Source: Arthrobacter sp. MYb227 (GTDB lineage Bacteria > Actinomycetota > Actinomycetes > Actinomycetales > Micrococcaceae). Taken from it: 64,000 nt of DNA. The notes beneath the pieces are model-generated. The model did not search any database. It was not told the origin of the DNA and saw nothing but the letters and a program-made list of their open reading frames with translations. The stretch spans positions 434,001-498,000 of the forward strand of contig NZ_PCPT01000003.1 of assembly GCF_002975435.1 (NCBI RefSeq). The letters run 5' to 3'. Shown here in pieces: positions 1-8,362 of this stretch; positions within the stretch are counted from its first letter, which is position 1, and each line of letters begins with the position of its first letter. A program made the translations under genes and the position numbers.

Positions 1-412
1 CAATGCCGTGAGCAACCAACTCGGTGTATTCGTAAGCCTGAACGGAAACGAAGATGGCACCGAGGATGAATGTCAGAACGAACCATTCAACCATTCCCCA
101 TTCCTTCAAGTTGAACAGTCCGCCGGTACGACGAGGCTTAAGATCCTCGGCACGGAAGACACCCAACTGGCAGGAGAATGAGCTCGAGACCAGGATGATC
201 GTATTAATAAGTGCGAACGGAACGTTGAGTTTCGCGGTTTCGGTCGCCCACATTTCCGGCGATGCAGCACGGAGTGTGAAGTACATGGCGAAAAGCGCGG
301 CAAAGAACATGAGCTCGCTGGCAAGCCAGACGACAGTTCCTACCGACACCATGTTGGGACGGTTCGGCGCAGGGTGCGCCGGGGCATTTAGGGCATGAGT
401 CGCAGTTGTCAC
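1..412 (-). CDS. ctaE: Cytochrome c oxidase subunit III, 5' part (runs off window)
   Basis: Membrane subunit of the aa3-type terminal oxidase that works in the actinobacterial bc1-aa3 supercomplex. The minus strand reads from a GTG at 412 through an N-terminal tail rich in Ala, Pro and Asn, then a first membrane segment with the stretch [17 protein letters not shown], which is typical of subunit III, then IINT-type helix residues and [13 protein letters not shown]. About 137 codons are present and the C-terminal part lies beyond base 1. The gene is divergent from trpD, the arrangement commonly seen in Arthrobacter relatives, where ctaE leads the qcrCAB genes. The GTG start is chosen because it begins the conserved VTTATHA-like N-terminus. 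Function is clear from family similarity recalled from knowledge, not from a search. Confidence 0.9.
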   Translation of the reverse strand, partial: MTTATHALNAPAHPAPNRPNMVSVGTVVWLASELMFFAALFAMYFTLRAASPEMWATETAKLNVPFALINTIILVSSSFSCQLGVFRAEDLKPRRTGGLFNLKEWGMVEWFVLTFILGAIFVSVQAYEYTELVAHGI

Positions 413-532
413 AGAGCCATTATGTCTATAAAAGTGCCTCTGACACCAATGCATTGCCCCCCGCGTGGCGCGTTTTTTGGCCTCTTCGCGTGTATAACCG
501 CGGAAACACGCGGGATTAACATTTCAGACTTT

Positions 533-545
533 CTACGATTCGTAG
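533..545. promoter_or_regulatory. 13-bp palindrome just upstream of trpD
   Basis: CTACGA-T-TCGTAG is a perfect 6+1+6 palindrome ending 13 bases before the trpD GTG, in the ctaE/trpD divergent spacer. It could be an operator or a promoter element. No regulator is identified. Confidence 0.3.
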
Positions 546-558
546 ATAACCTAGAGGC

Positions 559-1611
559 GTGTCAACGATTCGAGCGCAACAAAAGTTCCCCACATGGCCA
601 ACAATTCTCTCTAGCCTGATCGCCGGCAGCGACCTAGGCAGAGACCAAGCGTACTGGGCCATGGGCGAGGTGATGACGGGTAATGCCACCGACTCCCAGG
701 TAGCCGGTTTCCTCATCGCTCTGCGCTCCAAAGGCGAGACGGTTGACGAACTCACTGGCCTAGTTGAGGCCATGCTGGCCAATGCGAGACCGCTCACCAT
801 CGAAGGTGACCGATTAGACATTGTCGGAACAGGTGGCGACCGACACAATACGGTCAATATCTCCACCATGGCATCCCTGGTGTGCGCCGGAGCCGGTGCC
901 AAGATCGTCAAACACGGAAACCGCGCAGCCTCATCGGCGGCAGGATCCGCTGACGTACTCGAGGCACTGGGTGTGCGTCTAGATATGCCCATTGATCGGC
1001 TTGAAGATGTTCTTGATGCGGCAAATATTACTTTTTGCTTCGCCCAGGTTTTCCATCCCTCGATGCGCAACGCCGCGGTGCCACGTCGCGAGCTTGGCGT
1101 TCCCACCGCATTCAACTTCATGGGACCGCTGACCAACCCCGCGCAACCGACCGCTTCGGCCATCGGCTGTGCCGACCTGCGCATGGCACCACTGATGGCA
1201 GGGGTGCTTGCGGCGCGTGGTGTGCGTGCATTGGTCTTCCGCGGTGAAGATGGCCTTGATGAATTCACCACCACCGCACTGAACCGCGTGTGGGAGGTAC
1301 GTGATGGAATCGTCCACGAATCAGTCTTGGATGCCCAGGATCTGGACATGCCACGGGTAACACTTGAAGATTTGCGTGGGGGAGACGCGGCCTTTAACGC
1401 TCAGGTGGTTCGCGACATCCTGGATGGTAAAACCGGTCCAGTGCGTGATGCAGTGGTTTTGAATGCGGCGGCAGGTCTGGTTGCTCTTGAATCAACTGCC
1501 AACGGCTCACTGCTCGAGCGCATGCGGGTGGCCAAGGAACGTGCCGAGGTAGCCATCGACTCGGGAGCCGCCAGGCATGCGCTGAATGCATGGATTGAGG
1601 CTACTGCGTAG
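559..1611 (+). CDS. trpD: Anthranilate phosphoribosyltransferase
   Basis: Transfers phosphoribosyl from PRPP to anthranilate, the second step of tryptophan synthesis, in the cytoplasm. At 350 residues it has the normal length for TrpD. The PRPP-binding motif GTGGD is visible near residue 94 ([17 protein letters not shown]), followed by [21 protein letters not shown] and FMGPLTNPA, all family hallmarks. The start is a GTG; a purine-rich AGAGG stands only one base from it, so the start is the least certain part. It is a lone trp gene here, divergent from ctaE, which is a known arrangement in Arthrobacter-like genomes. Confidence 0.95.
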   Translation: MSTIRAQQKFPTWPTILSSLIAGSDLGRDQAYWAMGEVMTGNATDSQVAGFLIALRSKGETVDELTGLVEAMLANARPLTIEGDRLDIVGTGGDRHNTVNISTMASLVCAGAGAKIVKHGNRAASSAAGSADVLEALGVRLDMPIDRLEDVLDAANITFCFAQVFHPSMRNAAVPRRELGVPTAFNFMGPLTNPAQPTASAIGCADLRMAPLMAGVLAARGVRALVFRGEDGLDEFTTTALNRVWEVRDGIVHESVLDAQDLDMPRVTLEDLRGGDAAFNAQVVRDILDGKTGPVRDAVVLNAAAGLVALESTANGSLLERMRVAKERAEVAIDSGAARHALNAWIEATA

Positions 1612-1630
1612 CCGCGACGCTCACTTTGCT

Positions 1631-1670
1631 GTGGCGCGCCATTCCCCAAGGCGGGTGACCGGCGCGCCAC
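1631..1670 (+). terminator. Hairpin downstream of trpD
   Basis: GTGGCGCGCC pairs perfectly with GGCGCGCCAC across a 20-base loop, 19 bases after the trpD stop. A weak T-rich stretch follows. Likely a trpD terminator. Confidence 0.4.
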
Positions 1671-1824
1671 GGCTGTTTCTAGGCCCTCAAACCGCATTGG
1701 CGCACTCGTGCTCATTTATCTCGCCCAAGCCCCTCAGTGCGTCGCCAACCACTTCAAATCGACTCCCATCTGACATTTTTACTCATCTGGATGGCTGCAA
1801 CGCTTGATCACTTCTTAGTTAACC

Positions 1825-1876
1825 AACGATGGGGTGATGTTTCGGTCGCCCTAGACCGAAACATCACCCCATCGTT
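1825..1876. terminator. Long perfect hairpin between trpD and the AsnC-like gene
   Basis: Two 23-base arms (1825-1847 and 1854-1876) are exact reverse complements around a 6-base loop. It lies between convergent genes, so it probably ends transcription from both sides. There is no strong T run. The same style of very long hairpin recurs at other gene ends in this window. Confidence 0.6.
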
Positions 1877-1905
1877 ATGAGTGTGCAAATTACTTACTTG
1901 TAGTC

Positions 1906-2184
1906 TTACTCCAAGCCGAGAGAAAACGCTGCATCAAGGTCATGGCTTGAATATGCCCTAAAGGCAATATGCGTCTGAGTGCCCGTGATTCCGGGGATCT
2001 TAGAGAGCTTATTGGCAATAACCTCTGCCAGGTCTTCGTGATGACGAACCCGCGCAATGGCAATAAGATCCCAATCTCCGGCCACCGAGTAGACCTCGGA
2101 AATGCCGTCAATGTCCGAGATTTTCTCGGCACATTCGGGGATGCTGTCGGATGCTGTTTGGATCATGACAAAAGCAGTGACCAC
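1906..2184 (-). CDS. Stand-alone Lrp/AsnC-type ligand-binding (RAM) protein
   Basis: A 92-residue protein made only of the ligand-binding, oligomerising domain of Lrp/AsnC regulators, without a helix-turn-helix. Visible features are the start MVTAFVMIQT, the segment VYSVAGDWDLIAIARV and KLSKIPGITGTQTHIAFRAY, which match the beta-alpha-beta-beta-alpha-beta fold. The start is a GTG at 2184 with a good GGAGG seven bases upstream. Such proteins may bind amino acids or form mixed oligomers with full-length regulators; the ligand is not known. It sits between trpD and a DUF3054 gene, a neighbourhood common in Arthrobacter relatives. Confidence 0.85.
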   Translation of the reverse strand: MVTAFVMIQTASDSIPECAEKISDIDGISEVYSVAGDWDLIAIARVRHHEDLAEVIANKLSKIPGITGTQTHIAFRAYSSHDLDAAFSLGLE

Positions 2185-2240
2185 GATTTACCTCCAGGTA
2201 ATGAGAAGTGACTATCCGAGGACTTACGTTTGAGCCTAGT

Positions 2241-2624
2241 TTAGGAATTTACTGTGCGCACGGTGCGGCGCGCGAGAAATGTGGTGAGGACCCTGCGTCC
2301 GACAAGGAAAACGCCCAAAACTACTGTTGCCACGATGATGAACGGCACAGCAGCGGTTCCACCGAAAAGCACCCGGAAGCCCATACCAAGAGCAACCGTG
2401 CCCAGCCATACCAAGATGCCTGTAGGCCAGATTCGTGAATGGGTAACCCAAGGGCGTGAAACGAGTGTCATCATGGCTAACGCGATGAGGAACGGACCCG
2501 CCGTCTGCAAAATGCCCAGAAGTGTGAGCGCCTCAGCGTGAGACTGACGGCCGCTCAGGGCAAAAAGTAGAACAAGGACCACGTCGATCGCGAAATACGC
2601 GATCCAGATCTTACGAGGGGACAT
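2241..2624 (-). CDS. DUF3054 family integral membrane protein
   Basis: A 127-residue protein with about four hydrophobic segments: roughly residues 6-24, 36-56, 66-86 and 90-110. It opens with MSPRKIWIAYFAIDVVLVLLFA and ends with an Arg-rich cytoplasmic tail. The pattern matches DUF3054 proteins that are widespread in Actinobacteria and have no assigned role. It is codirectional with, and upstream of, the AsnC-like gene (56-base gap), so the two may share a transcript. Confidence 0.75.
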   Translation of the reverse strand: MSPRKIWIAYFAIDVVLVLLFALSGRQSHAEALTLLGILQTAGPFLIALAMMTLVSRPWVTHSRIWPTGILVWLGTVALGMGFRVLFGGTAAVPFIIVATVVLGVFLVGRRVLTTFLARRTVRTVNS

Positions 2625-2723
2625 GGTTTCATTCTACCGTTCAAGCGCCGGTCATCCCTCCGCCGAGCCCGGCACGTCAGCATGCATCTCCACAAAAACA
2701 GTTGAAAAATATTTGTGCGTGCC

Positions 2724-3596
2724 TCAGCGAACAGGGTGTGGTGATGCTGCGGCCACCGAGCTTAGCTCATCGAGTCTCATAAGATACTTAGGTGGTTCGG
2801 GAAGCACCATGCTTGATTTTAGGTTCAGAGATCGGTCAACCTGGATCAGTTCACCGGCGTCCAAGAGTCGCCACCGTTGATCTGAATTCATGCGCTCCGT
2901 GGCAACAATGATTATTTCGCGTTCTGACAGCTCCGGGCGGTGGGCACGAATCCTGTCGCTATGCGCAATCAGGGGCATCAGGCTTAAGACTCGGGTCAGA
3001 TTTTCGCTGGTGTAGATACAGTTCGTGAGTTTGCGGATATCTTAGCGCCCACAGATCAGTGGCCGTGGCCAACACAAAATTCAAGCTATACATAGGTATG
3101 TTTTTCGCCATCCACGTCATAGCGAGGGTAATGCCCGTAGAAACGTCCCCTTGGGCTACTCGAATTTCACCGGTTATCAACGCAATATTCGTTCGCTGTC
3201 AGTTTGGCCCAAGAGTAAATCAAATACTCCCAGTGTGCGAAGCCGTTCTTCGAGTTGAGGGAGGTCCCCAATGACACCGTTGTGGGCAAATAGTCGTCCG
3301 TCTTGGACAAACGGATGAGTGTTTTCCACCGAGTGCCCACCAGTGCTTGCATAGCGAACATGCGCCAAGAATGTAGTGCTCTCCAGGTGCTTCGCCTGAT
3401 AAGAAAATTCTTGATCCTGCCACGCAGCAATTGGCTGTTTACTCACCCTGGCAGTGCCATCGCGATCAAAGGTCCCGATGCCGGTGCCATCGGGTTCGTC
3501 TCGGCTTTGGCCCGAGAGACTATTGGGTGCTTGCAACAACCAGAAGGAAGCTTTTGCCGGAGTCTGACCAGTATGCATTCCAAAGAGCCGACACAC
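2724..3596 (-). pseudogene. Class II glutamine amidotransferase, twice frameshifted
   Basis: The N-terminal piece (3177-3596) begins MCRLFG, with the N-terminal nucleophile Cys2, and contains HVRYAST and NTHPF, typical of EgtC/YafJ-like class II amidotransferases. It breaks at DSERILR near 3178, where one missing base moves the reading frame. The next stretch (VATATDLWALRYPQTHELYL) runs in another frame to about 2975. The end, with IIVATERMNSDQRWRLLDAGEL, returns to the first frame down to 2724. Two opposite shifts in an otherwise well-conserved protein suggest a recent pseudogene, or sequencing errors. Intact relatives hydrolyse glutamine or gamma-glutamyl groups. Confidence 0.75.
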
Positions 3597-3849
3597 CGGA
3601 TACCTCCACAGTGATCAATTCATGGGTTGTGAATCTACTTTGCTCTAACTGATCCCAAGGAACAAGATTCAGAGGGTAAGACTGCCCAGAGTGCGTGGAC
3701 GCAACTAGTTTCATCCACCCTATATAGAGGGAACCAGCAAAACTAGTACCCTCTGAGGAAGTTGTATGTCGCGAGGTGGTGCTTCATCTGCCTAGCTGAA
3801 TACTGATTCAGTTTGCTTGGAAAACAAAGGGCTCCGGCAGAGTGCAAAA

Positions 3850-4176
3850 TCAGCCCCAGAAATAGAGCTCTGCATGAAGTTTGCACCCGGGGTTGAAAGC
3901 AGCCGCGCACTTTGGACAAGATGACACATTCAAATATTCGCCAATTTCCATGATGTAGCCACAGACTCCACACAACACGGCCTTTTCGTCCGCAGCCGTG
4001 TCCGGCCATTGAGTCGCTATATGGTCCGCGGTTTGCTCATGACACAGGTGGCACGGATAAAATTCGCCGCAACAGGCAAATTTAATGGCAATGACATCCA
4101 GCGATGTTTTGTAGTGGATGCAGCGGGTCTGCTCATCGATGATCGGGCCGTGAACGTGCGGGCGTTGTGCATTCAT
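3850..4176 (-). CDS. CHY-type zinc finger protein
   Basis: A 108-residue protein full of paired cysteines and histidines: CIHY near residue 19, FACCGEFYPCHLCH at about 33-46, CGVCGY at about 71 and SCPKCAAAF near 85. This is the CHY zinc-finger layout, which binds several zinc ions; small bacterial versions have no settled function. The ATG overlaps the bioN stop by four bases (ATGA), so translation is coupled and it is the last gene of the biotin-type operon. Whether it serves biotin metabolism or simply travels with it is unknown. Confidence 0.8.
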   Translation of the reverse strand: MNAQRPHVHGPIIDEQTRCIHYKTSLDVIAIKFACCGEFYPCHLCHEQTADHIATQWPDTAADEKAVLCGVCGYIMEIGEYLNVSSCPKCAAAFNPGCKLHAELYFWG

Positions 4177-4784
4177 CGCACACCCCGAGCAGTGAGTGCG
4201 TCTCCAAGTTCGTCGGCGTGCTTCAACGCAACGATAAGAAACGGGATGATGAAGGTGCGCGGATTATTTCGGGCGCCTCGTGCTCGTTGAGCATCTCGCA
4301 CCTCGGCTGCCCGACGTCCGAGCACCGGAATGGTGCTGATAGTCACGGTCAGTAGGAGTGCCACCCGTTGGGAATCAAGGCCAAGCCGTTCAAACGGACG
4401 CAAACCACGTTCAATTGCATCGAGCAATGCTGTGACTCGAGTGCTCAGAGCCAGCAATGCGGCAAGAACAATGGCTGCGATAACTCGCGTGGTATTGGCA
4501 ACCGCAGGTTCGAACCCAATAAAAATCACCTGGCTCACCAGCGTGATTCCGATGATCCAGCGCAAGGCGTATAACTGACGTCCAAGCTCATGGAGAGGCA
4601 TCATTCCCGGACCCAAGCCAGCCACCAGATACCCTAGAAAGGCAACGCAAGCGGCAACGGGAACCGAAGTCCAACGGGCCGGAAGCAATGATACTGCCAG
4701 CACCACGGCAAGGATCAGCAAAAGCTTGGGTCCTGCGGGCATCCGGTGCAGCCATCCGGTCCCGGGTTTATAGAGCGTTAGCAT
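4173..4784 (-). CDS. bioN: Biotin ECF transporter transmembrane subunit (EcfT/BioN)
   Basis: Membrane scaffold of an energy-coupling-factor transporter that links the substrate subunit BioY to the ATPase BioM. The 203-residue protein has hydrophobic segments at roughly 22-40, 44-62, 83-100 and 106-125, and near the C-terminus the two Ala-Arg-Gly coupling motifs (AQRARGA and ALTARGVR) that contact the ATPase. The length is typical of BioN. It overlaps bioM upstream and the CHY gene downstream. Together with BioY and BioM encoded nearby, the assignment is firm. Confidence 0.9.
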   Translation of the reverse strand: MLTLYKPGTGWLHRMPAGPKLLLILAVVLAVSLLPARWTSVPVAACVAFLGYLVAGLGPGMMPLHELGRQLYALRWIIGITLVSQVIFIGFEPAVANTTRVIAAIVLAALLALSTRVTALLDAIERGLRPFERLGLDSQRVALLLTVTISTIPVLGRRAAEVRDAQRARGARNNPRTFIIPFLIVALKHADELGDALTARGVR

Positions 4785-5470
4785 CGCAAGACCGCCTCAT
4801 ATCGTTCAATGACCTCCGCAGGTTTGCCGATGGCGGCCAGGCCACCGTCGGCAAAAAGTACAGCTTGGTCGCAGCGTGCCGCCAGCGTTAGGTCATGAGT
4901 AACTAATACGAGGCGATGATCGGTACCGTCAAGAAGATGGTTGGCTACTATGCGTGCATTGCGTGCATCCAGGTAGGCGGTTGGCTCATCGGCAATGACC
5001 AATTCCGGGTTGCGTATGAACGCGCCACAGAGTGCCAGTAGTTGCTTCTGCCCACCAGAGAGATCGTGGGAAGCTCGTTGCGCTAGATGAGTAAGTCCGA
5101 ATCGCTCCATTGCCGTTTCCACCCGTGCCTGCAATTCGGCCGGGCGCAGTTTGTCGGAGCGAAGCGAAAAAGCAATATCTTCGGCAACGGTGGGCATAAT
5201 GATTTGAGCATCTGGATTACTGAAAACCACGGCTATGCGACGACGCAACTCCGCTGCACGGCGTGCCGGATCGAGGCCCAACACACGAAGCTGGCCAGTT
5301 GTGCGGGGGAGCAGGCCACCGACGAGTCGTGCGAAAGTTGATTTTCCCGAACCATTTTCTCCAATGACGGCAATCGTGCGGGCATTTAGTTCAACGCAGA
5401 CATCGCGTAAAACATCCGTATCGCCCAGCCTCACACCCACATTTTCTAGCCGGATTCCACTCTCAATCAT
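4778..5470 (-). CDS. bioM: Biotin ECF transporter ATP-binding subunit (EcfA/BioM)
   Basis: ABC ATPase of 230 residues that powers the BioY-BioN-BioM importer. Walker A is GENGSGKST near residue 37, the Q-loop region is FSNPDAQI, the signature is LSGGQKQ, Walker B is LVIADEPTAYLD and the switch is LVTHD. The gene overlaps the thiolase stop by four bases upstream and bioN by seven bases downstream, so the operon is translationally coupled. The family sometimes serves cobalt or nickel systems, but the linked bioY makes biotin the likely substrate. Confidence 0.92.
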   Translation of the reverse strand: MIESGIRLENVGVRLGDTDVLRDVCVELNARTIAVIGENGSGKSTFARLVGGLLPRTTGQLRVLGLDPARRAAELRRRIAVVFSNPDAQIIMPTVAEDIAFSLRSDKLRPAELQARVETAMERFGLTHLAQRASHDLSGGQKQLLALCGAFIRNPELVIADEPTAYLDARNARIVANHLLDGTDHRLVLVTHDLTLAARCDQAVLFADGGLAAIGKPAEVIERYEAVLRC

Positions 5471-6591
5471 CGAACTACCTCCACTACCGCTGCAATTCCC
5501 ATGCCGCCACCAATGGAGGCGGCGGCTATTCCGTAACTACCCGCCGGTGCACCGTTGCGTACCAATCGGCTAAAAAGCCGCACCATGGCAATAGCACCGC
5601 TGGCACCCCAGGGGTGTCCAAGAGCCAGGGCCCCACCATCGGCGCACAGTCGAGGGTCATCCTCGGCCAGGCCAATGCGGTCAAGCACAGCCAGGCTTTG
5701 GGCTGCGAATGCCTCAACTATTTCTATCGCTGCCACCTGGGCAAGGTTTATTCCGGCAGATTCCAGTGCTTCTGTGATGGCGGCTGCGGCACCAATGCCA
5801 GGTAGCGCTGGATCACTCCCGGTAATTGCTGCGGCACGGATAGCTAGCCCCGGGCCGGTTCCGGCAGGTGCGAGCAAGAGGGCCGCGGCACCATCACCAA
5901 TGCGGGTGGCAGTTCCCGCGGTTAGCGTCCCGCCGGGGAATAACGCAGGTAACCGGGGCAGCAGCCGTTGTGCAGTACCTATCGAGTCATCATGCTGCAG
6001 ACCGTTGAGCGGAACCAACTCGGCATCGAAGGCTCCGGCCTCACGCGCGGCAAGGGCGCGAGCATGGCTACGTGCTGCATGCGCGTCCTGCCTGGTTCGC
6101 GAAATCCCATCATGCTGGGCTAGATCTTCGGCGGCCCGAGTCATTTCCGGGTCGCTAAACCCGGCCGGGGCAAACGGCGCACGTTGGTACACAACACCGT
6201 CAATCGAACGTTGCGGAGCCGTTGAGGCACTCTCCACTCCACCAGCAATACGCAAACGTGTGTCCCCGGCGCGGATCGCCGCAGCCGCATCGAGTATCGC
6301 TGCAAGCCCACTGCCACATTGCCGATCCACGGTTCCACCGGGCACCTCGTGTCCGAGTCCTGCGGCAAGGGCAGCAATGCGTCCGGGATTCCCGCCCGGC
6401 CCCATGCAATTGCCCAGCAGCACATCTGCCACCTTGATCGGTGTCGAGTTCGAGCTCTGGGCATCGCTCAGCACCGCGCGGATCACCGGTGCGGCAAGAT
6501 CTTCGACGCGCAACCGTGCCAAGGCTCGGCCACGGGTGCCAATGGGAGTTCGGCGTGCGGCAATAATCACCGGACCTTTTCTAGCTTGCAA
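5467..6591 (-). CDS. Thiolase-family protein with altered active site
   Basis: A 374-residue member of the acetyl-CoA acetyltransferase (thiolase) family. The acylated nucleophile is present as Cys92 in DRQCGSG, and the catalytic His326 is present in GHPWGASGA. Two usual residues are not: the Asn of the NEAF motif is Val292 (IVEAF), and the second catalytic Cys near the end is Ser359 in ASIGGGMG. It may therefore be a degradative or otherwise modified enzyme, or have lost Claisen chemistry. It is locked into the biotin operon by 11- and 4-base overlaps with the ligase and bioM, which suggests work on a biotin precursor such as a pimelate-type thioester. That role is inference. Confidence 0.85.
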   Translation of the reverse strand: MQARKGPVIIAARRTPIGTRGRALARLRVEDLAAPVIRAVLSDAQSSNSTPIKVADVLLGNCMGPGGNPGRIAALAAGLGHEVPGGTVDRQCGSGLAAILDAAAAIRAGDTRLRIAGGVESASTAPQRSIDGVVYQRAPFAPAGFSDPEMTRAAEDLAQHDGISRTRQDAHAARSHARALAAREAGAFDAELVPLNGLQHDDSIGTAQRLLPRLPALFPGGTLTAGTATRIGDGAAALLLAPAGTGPGLAIRAAAITGSDPALPGIGAAAAITEALESAGINLAQVAAIEIVEAFAAQSLAVLDRIGLAEDDPRLCADGGALALGHPWGASGAIAMVRLFSRLVRNGAPAGSYGIAAASIGGGMGIAAVVEVVR

Positions 6592-7666
6592 GTTTCTGCA
6601 CCTCCCCGGCGAGGACTAGACGCAAGGCTTCGGCCCGAGCAGGTTTACCCGAGGCTGTGCGCGGAATGGTTCCGCTGAACCAACGTCGTGGACGGTGTGC
6701 AGGAGCCAGCTGGGCTCCGGCAAGTTCTCGCACTGCAGCAGTGGTGTCGTCCTCTAGTTCAAGCAGTGCGGAGACCATCGCGCCAATGGGACCGCTTGGC
6801 AGCCCGAAGACTAGCGCGTCGCGGACACCGGGAATCGCACGCAGGACAGCTTCAACTTCTTCCGGAACGATGGTTGCCGAAGCGCTCAGGATTGCTTCAT
6901 CGGCTCGCCCCAGCAGGCGCAGTCGGCCATCAATTAATTCTGCTCTGTCTCCCACTGTGGCCCACTGCCCATCGCGACGCAAAGGGCCCGGTGAACCGGC
7001 ATAACCGGTAGCAATATAGGGGGAGCGAACCCAGAGTTCGGAATCGCGCAGCTGGATGTCGACTCCGGGGAAGGTGCGTAGCCCGTCTCCTTCGTCAACA
7101 GCGACAAAGGAGAGTTCTGCGGCACCATAGTAGGCGCTGAGGCGTATCCCTGCTGCTTCGGCACGTTGGCGCAATTCCGGTTCCAGGTAGGAGCCGCCGA
7201 TGAGTGCGGCTCGCAGGTTCGGGTGCACTCCGGCATCGAGGACCGCACGCAATGCTTGTGGGGTGCCATGCAGCGCGTCTGTCTCTGGGGTAACTCGTAT
7301 TTGTGGTTGCGGGCCGCCGTTCAGTGCATGTGCCAGTGAAAAAAGTGTGAGTGAAGACGCAGGAGGGGCAGGTAGCGCTACGCTACCTTCGGCTCCAATC
7401 CCTAGATATTCCTTGACTGCATCGAAAGAGTCAGCCCACGAGGCTTCGCTACGCAACACAATCCGGGGATTTCCGCTGCTGCCCGAGGTCAGCGTTGCCC
7501 AGGCAGTTCTTTCCGGGAGCTTAGCCGCAGTGGCCGCGGCGATCACCGCGCTCCAATGTTTAGCTGTCCAACGTGCATCACCTACCAAGGGAACATTTCC
7601 CTGATCACGAATTTGCTTGAGTGTTTCGAGCAAATTCGTTTCGGCGCCCTTGACGGGGACGATCAC
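6581..7666 (-). CDS. AMP-dependent acyl-CoA ligase (ANL superfamily, short form)
   Basis: Activates a carboxylic acid through an acyl-adenylate to a CoA thioester. At 361 residues it is short, like MenE-type ligases. The P-loop-like motif TLTSGSSGNPR is at about 58-68, the A5-like motif YYGAAEL near 179, GDRAEL near 240, LGRADEAI near 252 and the C-terminal catalytic lysine motif RTASGKPAR near 339. It starts four bases inside the end of bioY and overlaps the thiolase, so it belongs to the biotin operon. Pimelate or a related acid is a reasonable guess for the substrate, but nothing in the sequence proves it. Confidence 0.85.
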   Translation of the reverse strand: MIVPVKGAETNLLETLKQIRDQGNVPLVGDARWTAKHWSAVIAAATAAKLPERTAWATLTSGSSGNPRIVLRSEASWADSFDAVKEYLGIGAEGSVALPAPPASSLTLFSLAHALNGGPQPQIRVTPETDALHGTPQALRAVLDAGVHPNLRAALIGGSYLEPELRQRAEAAGIRLSAYYGAAELSFVAVDEGDGLRTFPGVDIQLRDSELWVRSPYIATGYAGSPGPLRRDGQWATVGDRAELIDGRLRLLGRADEAILSASATIVPEEVEAVLRAIPGVRDALVFGLPSGPIGAMVSALLELEDDTTAAVRELAGAQLAPAHRPRRWFSGTIPRTASGKPARAEALRLVLAGEVQKLAS

Positions 7667-8292
7667 CGTACGGATTCCAGATTCTGGGTGTTTCGCGAGG
7701 CCCAGACCCGGCGGAACGCACGAGGGTAGGCACGCACAAGGGTCATCACGATGATTGTTGCCGTGACGGCCTTGATGAGGTCTCCGGGGATAAATACGAG
7801 GCTAAGTATCGCTGTTTCGCCCAGTGGAAGGCCTGTAATCATACTCTGGACGGGCAGGCCCACCGCATAGATGGCGAGGATGCCGCCGAGCAGCATGCCA
7901 AGAATCGTTCGCCACAGCACGGGCTTGCGTCCGCCAAAATGCACGATCAATCCGATGACGAATGCTCCGAGAATCCAGCCAAAGAGGTATCCGGCCGAAG
8001 GTCCAAAGAAAACTCCCAGTCCGCCGCGGCCACCGGCCAGTAGGGGGAGCCCGATGGCTACCAAAGCAAGGAGTACAACCATTGACAGCGCTCCGAGCCA
8101 GGGTCCAATGATGGCACCGGCCAACATGACGCCAAGAGTTTGGACGGTGATTGGCACACCGCCGGCGACGCTGAACCCTCCCGGCATTCCGAGTACCGCC
8201 ACGATTGCGGCAAAGATGGCGACTCGAGCCAGGCTCGTTGCATCAAGCCGTCGAATTGCGGAATTATGGGAACGGGCTTCGGAGATCGGCAT
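7663..8292 (-). CDS. bioY: Biotin transporter substrate-binding subunit
   Basis: S-component of the biotin ECF transporter; it captures biotin in the membrane. The 209-residue protein has six hydrophobic segments and the family motifs VPITVQTLGVMLAGAI near residue 47, the Gly-rich GGRGGLGVFFGPSAGYLFGW loop near 87, and a C-terminal FIPGDLIKAV. It is the first gene of the operon, directly behind the palindromic operator at 8334-8362, and overlaps the ligase gene by four bases. The assignment is firm. Confidence 0.95.
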   Translation of the reverse strand: MPISEARSHNSAIRRLDATSLARVAIFAAIVAVLGMPGGFSVAGGVPITVQTLGVMLAGAIIGPWLGALSMVVLLALVAIGLPLLAGGRGGLGVFFGPSAGYLFGWILGAFVIGLIVHFGGRKPVLWRTILGMLLGGILAIYAVGLPVQSMITGLPLGETAILSLVFIPGDLIKAVTATIIVMTLVRAYPRAFRRVWASRNTQNLESVR

Positions 8293-8333
8293 GGGGATTA
8301 TCCTTCGGGTTTCGGACCATAAAAGAAGCGTCT

Positions 8334-8362
8334 TGAACAGTGTTCAATTGAACTGGTGTTCA
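8334..8362 (-). promoter_or_regulatory. BioQ-like operator upstream of bioY
   Basis: TGAACAGTGTTCA (8334-8346) is a 13-bp TGAAC-N3-GTTCA palindrome, followed by TGAAC-N4-GTTCA (8350-8362). The inner halves also form GTTCAATTGAAC. This closely resembles the TGAAC-N3-GTTAC site described for the TetR-type biotin repressor BioQ of Corynebacterium glutamicum. A minus-strand TATAGT lies next to it at about 8363-8370, so a bound protein would block the bioY promoter. Confidence 0.65.

Noticed and set aside
516-1349. A 277-codon minus-strand frame opposite trpD
   Set aside because: Ser/Arg/Thr-rich shadow of trpD without signature.
5555-6619. A 354-codon open frame on the plus strand opposite the thiolase gene
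   Set aside because: It is rich in Ala, Ser, Pro and Arg, has no family signature and follows the codon bias of the real gene on the other strand.
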